Source of the DNA: JACJXW01 sp964418125
GTDB lineage: Bacteria > Bacteroidota > Bacteroidia > Chitinophagales > Saprospiraceae
Length of the DNA: 64,000 nt
NCBI GenBank assembly: GCA_964418125.1
Contig: CAYQKY010000015.1
Span: forward strand, 23,138 to 87,137
Direction: 5' to 3'
Below are positions 60,828 to 64,000 of the stretch, piece after piece. The translations under genes were made by a program, and so were the position numbers. The first letter of the stretch is position 1; each line of letters opens with the position of its first letter. The notes under the pieces were generated by a model. It did not search any database. It was given only the letters and a program-made list of their open reading frames with translations, and was not told the DNA's origin.

Positions 60828-63800
60828 CTACATCCCCTCAATCAACTTCTTCACCCTCTTCGCCACTTCTAAAAATGCCTCATCCTCATTCTTCCAGGAA
60901 GAGATTGCCTTGCCATTCCCGGGAAGCGCCTGCAACTTCCCAAAGGGCATGTCCTCCCAAAGGCAGGGGCGGAGGATGATGGGCACGACAACCGCCCGGC
61001 CAGCTTCGTGCATTTTCAGGGCTTGCTTCATCTCCACATCATTGCAAAAGTCCGAAGCGAGGAAATCGGGGCTGACGAGCAGGAAGATAATATCTGCGCT
61101 TTCCAGCTTCTCCTGAATTTCCTTTCGCCACTCTGTTCCTGGCTTGATCCGGCGGTCATCCCAGGCTTCGATTTGCCCAAGCCGGTTGAGCGGCTTAATG
61201 GATTTGAGAAGTTTTTCCTTTAAGGTTTCATCCTGATAAGAGTATGAAATGAAAGCAATAAGTTTTGAAGATTCAAGAGAACTCTTGAGCTTACTTATCC
61301 CTTTATTCCCAACCTGTACATTTGAAAAACCTACTTCAAGAAATGATTTGAGTAAACCACTCTGAACATTACTTAATTTCCATATTTCATCGATATCAAA
61401 ATATTCATCAATCAAAGACTGTATAAGCACTTCTTCAAAACTATCCATGCACCTCAAGGTAATAACTCCCTTTTCTTTTGCCTTTCGCAAGTCGGTGTAC
61501 TTGAAGAGGTAAGGTTCCAATTTATCTCTACACTCATCACAATTACAGGGAATCAACTTATCGACCTTTACCTTAGGGTAGCTCTTATGTATACGGTCAA
61601 ATTCATCCATGATCAGTGTCAGCAGTTCTTTACGGTTCTGCCCGCACACCCGAATCCGGATATCCCGCTTGCCATAGGTTTCGATCACCTCTGCTTCTGC
61701 GCCTTCCCTTTCCAGAATTACACCGTCTTTCCAGGCCAGGCGCTGGCTCTTGATCATACTGTGCCGGCGGACAATGAAACGGGTCATGATCCCCTTGGGC
61801 ATAAAATCGTAATCATAACGGACGACCAGATTGCCCTGCTCATCCCACGAATAATCCGGCTGGTTGGCGGACAGCAACTGGGGGGCAATAAATTCATCGG
61901 TTTTCCCCACCTGGTAACACAGTTCAAACTTCATCATCAGTTCCAGCAGTTCATCCTGCATGCCGGCATAGCGTTCTTCACACCAGATATTCTTCAGGTC
62001 TCTTTTAGAAAACCGGCCCATTCTTTCATCCCTGACTTTAGGGTTGTCCAGCACCTTATAAACAGCATCCGAGCCCCACTCCGGGCGCAGAATGACAGTG
62101 TGTTTCAAAATGGGATTATCCTGGAAATGGAGGAATATGCCAAGATCGTGGAGATAATCGCTCAGGAAAAGCGCCCTGTCCCGCGTCACCAGGCCATGCT
62201 TCTGGCAGATTTCCAAATACTCCTTCAGGCCGATGTAATTATTATCCTTGCTCAGTTCCTTCAGTTCCTGCCGGATGCGCACCCAGCCTTTGGGCAGTTT
62301 TTCTCCAATATGCGGCAACTGCCGGATCTCGCTGCGGATGCGGTTAAGTAGTTCGGGTACTCCCCGGTTGGTGAGCAGGTTGACCGACATGATCTGTATC
62401 AGGTTACTAAACCTTCCCCTCAGGCCAGCTTCGTTAAGCGCCCTTTTGCGGTCCTGTTTTTCATTCTGAACGATGATTACAGGGCTGTTGTCGCTCAGCA
62501 ATTCGATGGCCTGCAGCCAGTAGTTGAAGTCAGTATCCTCCGTACGGGTATCTTCCAGAAGGACATACAGCGACCGCTTGGTGAGAAAGAACTGGTGAGT
62601 GGCGTGATAGATCTCCTGCCCCCCGAAGTCCCAGATGTTCATCCGGAAGTCCCGGCCATTATCTATTGGAAAATAATAGACATTGATATCGATCCCTTCG
62701 GTTGTTCGTTCTTCGGATTTTAGAACGTATTCTGGGTTCAGTATCTTTCGGCATAGAGAAGTTTTTCCAGCTCCTCCTTCACCGAGAATGAGCAGCTTGG
62801 ACTCATAGAGCTGGTCTGCGCCCTTTTCTAGTTCGACAAAGTAGTTGCGAATGGCTTCTATGCCCTGAGAGGCGATCTCGAGGGGTGGGTCTTCTAACTT
62901 TGTATCTTTTACATTGATTACTTGCAGATTTGTTAAATTAGTTATCTTTTCCCCAATTGATTTTATTGGAGTCTTTTCTAAATTTAGATGTTGAAGATTA
63001 GCAAGGTTAAATATTCCTTGGGGTAAAAATTTAATGTTAGAGTTTGATAAATCAATTTTCACCAAATTTTCCAAATTTTCTATCTCATCGGAAATAGGGT
63101 CTGAAAGACCTTCTAAATATAGCTCCCTTAAACTGATTAATTTCCAAATAAACTTTGGAACCTCCTTTATCTTTGTATTTCCAATAAAAAGCCTCTTAAG
63201 TTTTCCGAGCTTGGTTAATCCATATGGTAAAGTTTTAATATCTGTATTTGCAAAGTTGAGGTATTCTAAATCTTTTAATTTTGCTATCCCCGCAGGAATC
63301 AAAGAGATTTTCGTTCCCCCAGCATCAAACATTTTCAGATGCCTTAGCTCCTGAATAGTATCTGGAAGTTTTTGCACCTTTGTATTCCCGATTGAAAAAT
63401 ATTGCAGCTTTTTCAGCCTGCTAATTTCTTCTGGCACCTCCTTTACGGGACAGGATTTGAAACTCAATTCTTTAAGGTTTATCAGTTGAAGAACCGGTGG
63501 AGGGATTTTTTCAATTTTTGTCCCCCAGAGAAATAAACCCTCCAGATTTTTTAATTTATAAATGGATTCTGACACCCCTGATATGCCTGTACCTCCAAGA
63601 TTAAGGATTTTCAGTTTATCTAATTCAGAAAAATGTTCTGGAAATTGGATTAATGGAGATTCAATAAATAGAAAGCTATTTAGATCTTTCAAGTGAACTA
63701 TAGAAGGAGGCACTTCTTCTATCCTGGTTTGCCAAATCGTAATACTTTCCAATTTTTCAATTGTATGGATTACTTCTGGATAAAATTTGATTTCCGAATC

Positions 63801-63947
63801 ATAAAGAGTGAAATCTCTCAAATTTTGCAAATACTGTAATTCTTGGGGGATTTGAGAAGCGCCCTCAGAAATAAATAGTTTATTTAATGAAGTCAGATTT
63901 TTTATTGACTTTGGAATATGATCAACACCCTCAATAATGAGTTCTTT
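60828..63947 (-). CDS. LRR-ROC-COR-TIR protein, 5' end interrupted
   Basis: A frame of 1040 codons without an in-frame ATG; a TGA at 63948-63950 precedes it while the LRR pattern is already present, so the 5' part is missing or frameshifted. In order: about 14 leucine-rich repeats (nt 63947-62870), ROC GTPase with GEGGAGKTSLCRKI (nt about 62783) and DFGGQEIYHATHQFF, COR domain (to about nt 61600), and a TIR domain (nt 61265-60840) with AFISYSYQDE and FCNDVEMKQALKMHEAG, where the catalytic Glu of NADase-type TIR is present. It probably senses through LRR, switches by GTP and depletes NAD or makes a signal. Confidence 0.88.
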   Translation of the reverse strand, partial: KELIIEGVDHIPKSIKNLTSLNKLFISEGASQIPQELQYLQNLRDFTLYDSEIKFYPEVIHTIEKLESITIWQTRIEEVPPSIVHLKDLNSFLFIESPLIQFPEHFSELDKLKILNLGGTGISGVSESIYKLKNLEGLFLWGTKIEKIPPPVLQLINLKELSFKSCPVKEVPEEISRLKKLQYFSIGNTKVQKLPDTIQELRHLKMFDAGGTKISLIPAGIAKLKDLEYLNFANTDIKTLPYGLTKLGKLKRLFIGNTKIKEVPKFIWKLISLRELYLEGLSDPISDEIENLENLVKIDLSNSNIKFLPQGIFNLANLQHLNLEKTPIKSIGEKITNLTNLQVINVKDTKLEDPPLEIASQGIEAIRNYFVELEKGADQLYESKLLILGEGGAGKTSLCRKILNPEYVLKSEERTTEGIDINVYYFPIDNGRDFRMNIWDFGGQEIYHATHQFFLTKRSLYVLLEDTRTEDTDFNYWLQAIELLSDNSPVIIVQNEKQDRKRALNEAGLRGRFSNLIQIMSVNLLTNRGVPELLNRIRSEIRQLPHIGEKLPKGWVRIRQELKELSKDNNYIGLKEYLEICQKHGLVTRDRALFLSDYLHDLGIFLHFQDNPILKHTVILRPEWGSDAVYKVLDNPKVRDERMGRFSKRDLKNIWCEERYAGMQDELLELMMKFELCYQVGKTDEFIAPQLLSANQPDYSWDEQGNLVVRYDYDFMPKGIMTRFIVRRHSMIKSQRLAWKDGVILEREGAEAEVIETYGKRDIRIRVCGQNRKELLTLIMDEFDRIHKSYPKVKVDKLIPCNCDECRDKLEPYLFKYTDLRKAKEKGVITLRCMDSFEEVLIQSLIDEYFDIDEIWKLSNVQSGLLKSFLEVGFSNVQVGNKGISKLKSSLESSKLIAFISYSYQDETLKEKLLKSIKPLNRLGQIEAWDDRRIKPGTEWRKEIQEKLESADIIFLLVSPDFLASDFCNDVEMKQALKMHEAGRAVVVPIILRPCLWEDMPFGKLQALPGNGKAISSWKNEDEAFLEVAKRVKKLIEGM

Positions 63948-64000
63948 TCACTAGTGTTGCGTTAAGGAAAAAACAATCGTTACAATTTATTGAATATCAT

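Overview
The window looks like a chromosomal segment of a marine or sludge-type Bacteroidota, most probably of the Saprospiria (Lewinella/Phaeodactylibacter-like). The evidence is T9SS type A C-terminal sorting domains on at least four secreted proteins, SPII lipoproteins, GH92 and NamZ-type hydrolases, ECF sigma/membrane-protein pairs, a MarR-YceI pair, and promoters of the Bacteroidota form TTG-N20-TAnnTTTG (7190-7220 and 14590-14620). No rRNA, tRNA, CRISPR array, phage or intact insertion sequence was found. Most of the sequence is moderately GC-rich; two stretches, 33.7-37.5 kb and 62.9-63.95 kb, are clearly AT-rich.

Region by region. 0-21.5 kb holds housekeeping and envelope genes: the 3' end of an isoaspartyl peptidase, two ECF sigma factor units, a PlsC-like acyltransferase, a PepSY-like lipoprotein with an Asp-rich linker, a dockerin/T9SS protein, SixA-like phosphatase, RmuC, a secreted intradiol dioxygenase-like protein next to an EAD11-like/TM/TPR protein, ProC, MarR and YceI, a secreted esterase, and a run of small genes ending with a cold-shock protein. 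22-33 kb holds metabolism: Fhs, an MscS channel with an ATP-grasp-like neighbour, PabB-PabC (folate), PyrF and a large M43 metalloprotease. 33-37.5 kb is an AT-rich insert-like island of lipoproteins, one apparently split by an 84-bp repeat whose inverted copy lies 1.4 kb away.

37.5-54.4 kb holds an exonuclease/GIY-YIG protein, NamZ, SbcD-SbcC, a coiled-coil/membrane gene pair resembling PspA-type proteins, an amidohydrolase, a lipase, a GH92 mannosidase lipoprotein and a glycogen synthase. 54.6-64 kb is a defence-type region transcribed mainly on the minus strand: a RelE/antitoxin pair, an orphan antitoxin, a DUF4240-like protein, McrC-McrB (McrB with two EVE-like domains before its AAA+ domain), a small protein with an R-x4-H motif (HEPN-like), and a LRR-ROC-COR-TIR protein whose 5' end is interrupted near the window edge. 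The last four genes are consecutive and closely spaced and are the best candidate for an under-described immune module.

A further theme is intergenic inverted or short-period repeats placed at gene ends (about 22.31, 28.6, 33.07, 34.45, 40.45, 45.37 and 53.05 kb). Some serve as plausible terminators and at least one lies inside a coding region. All functional calls are from reading motifs; no database search was run.
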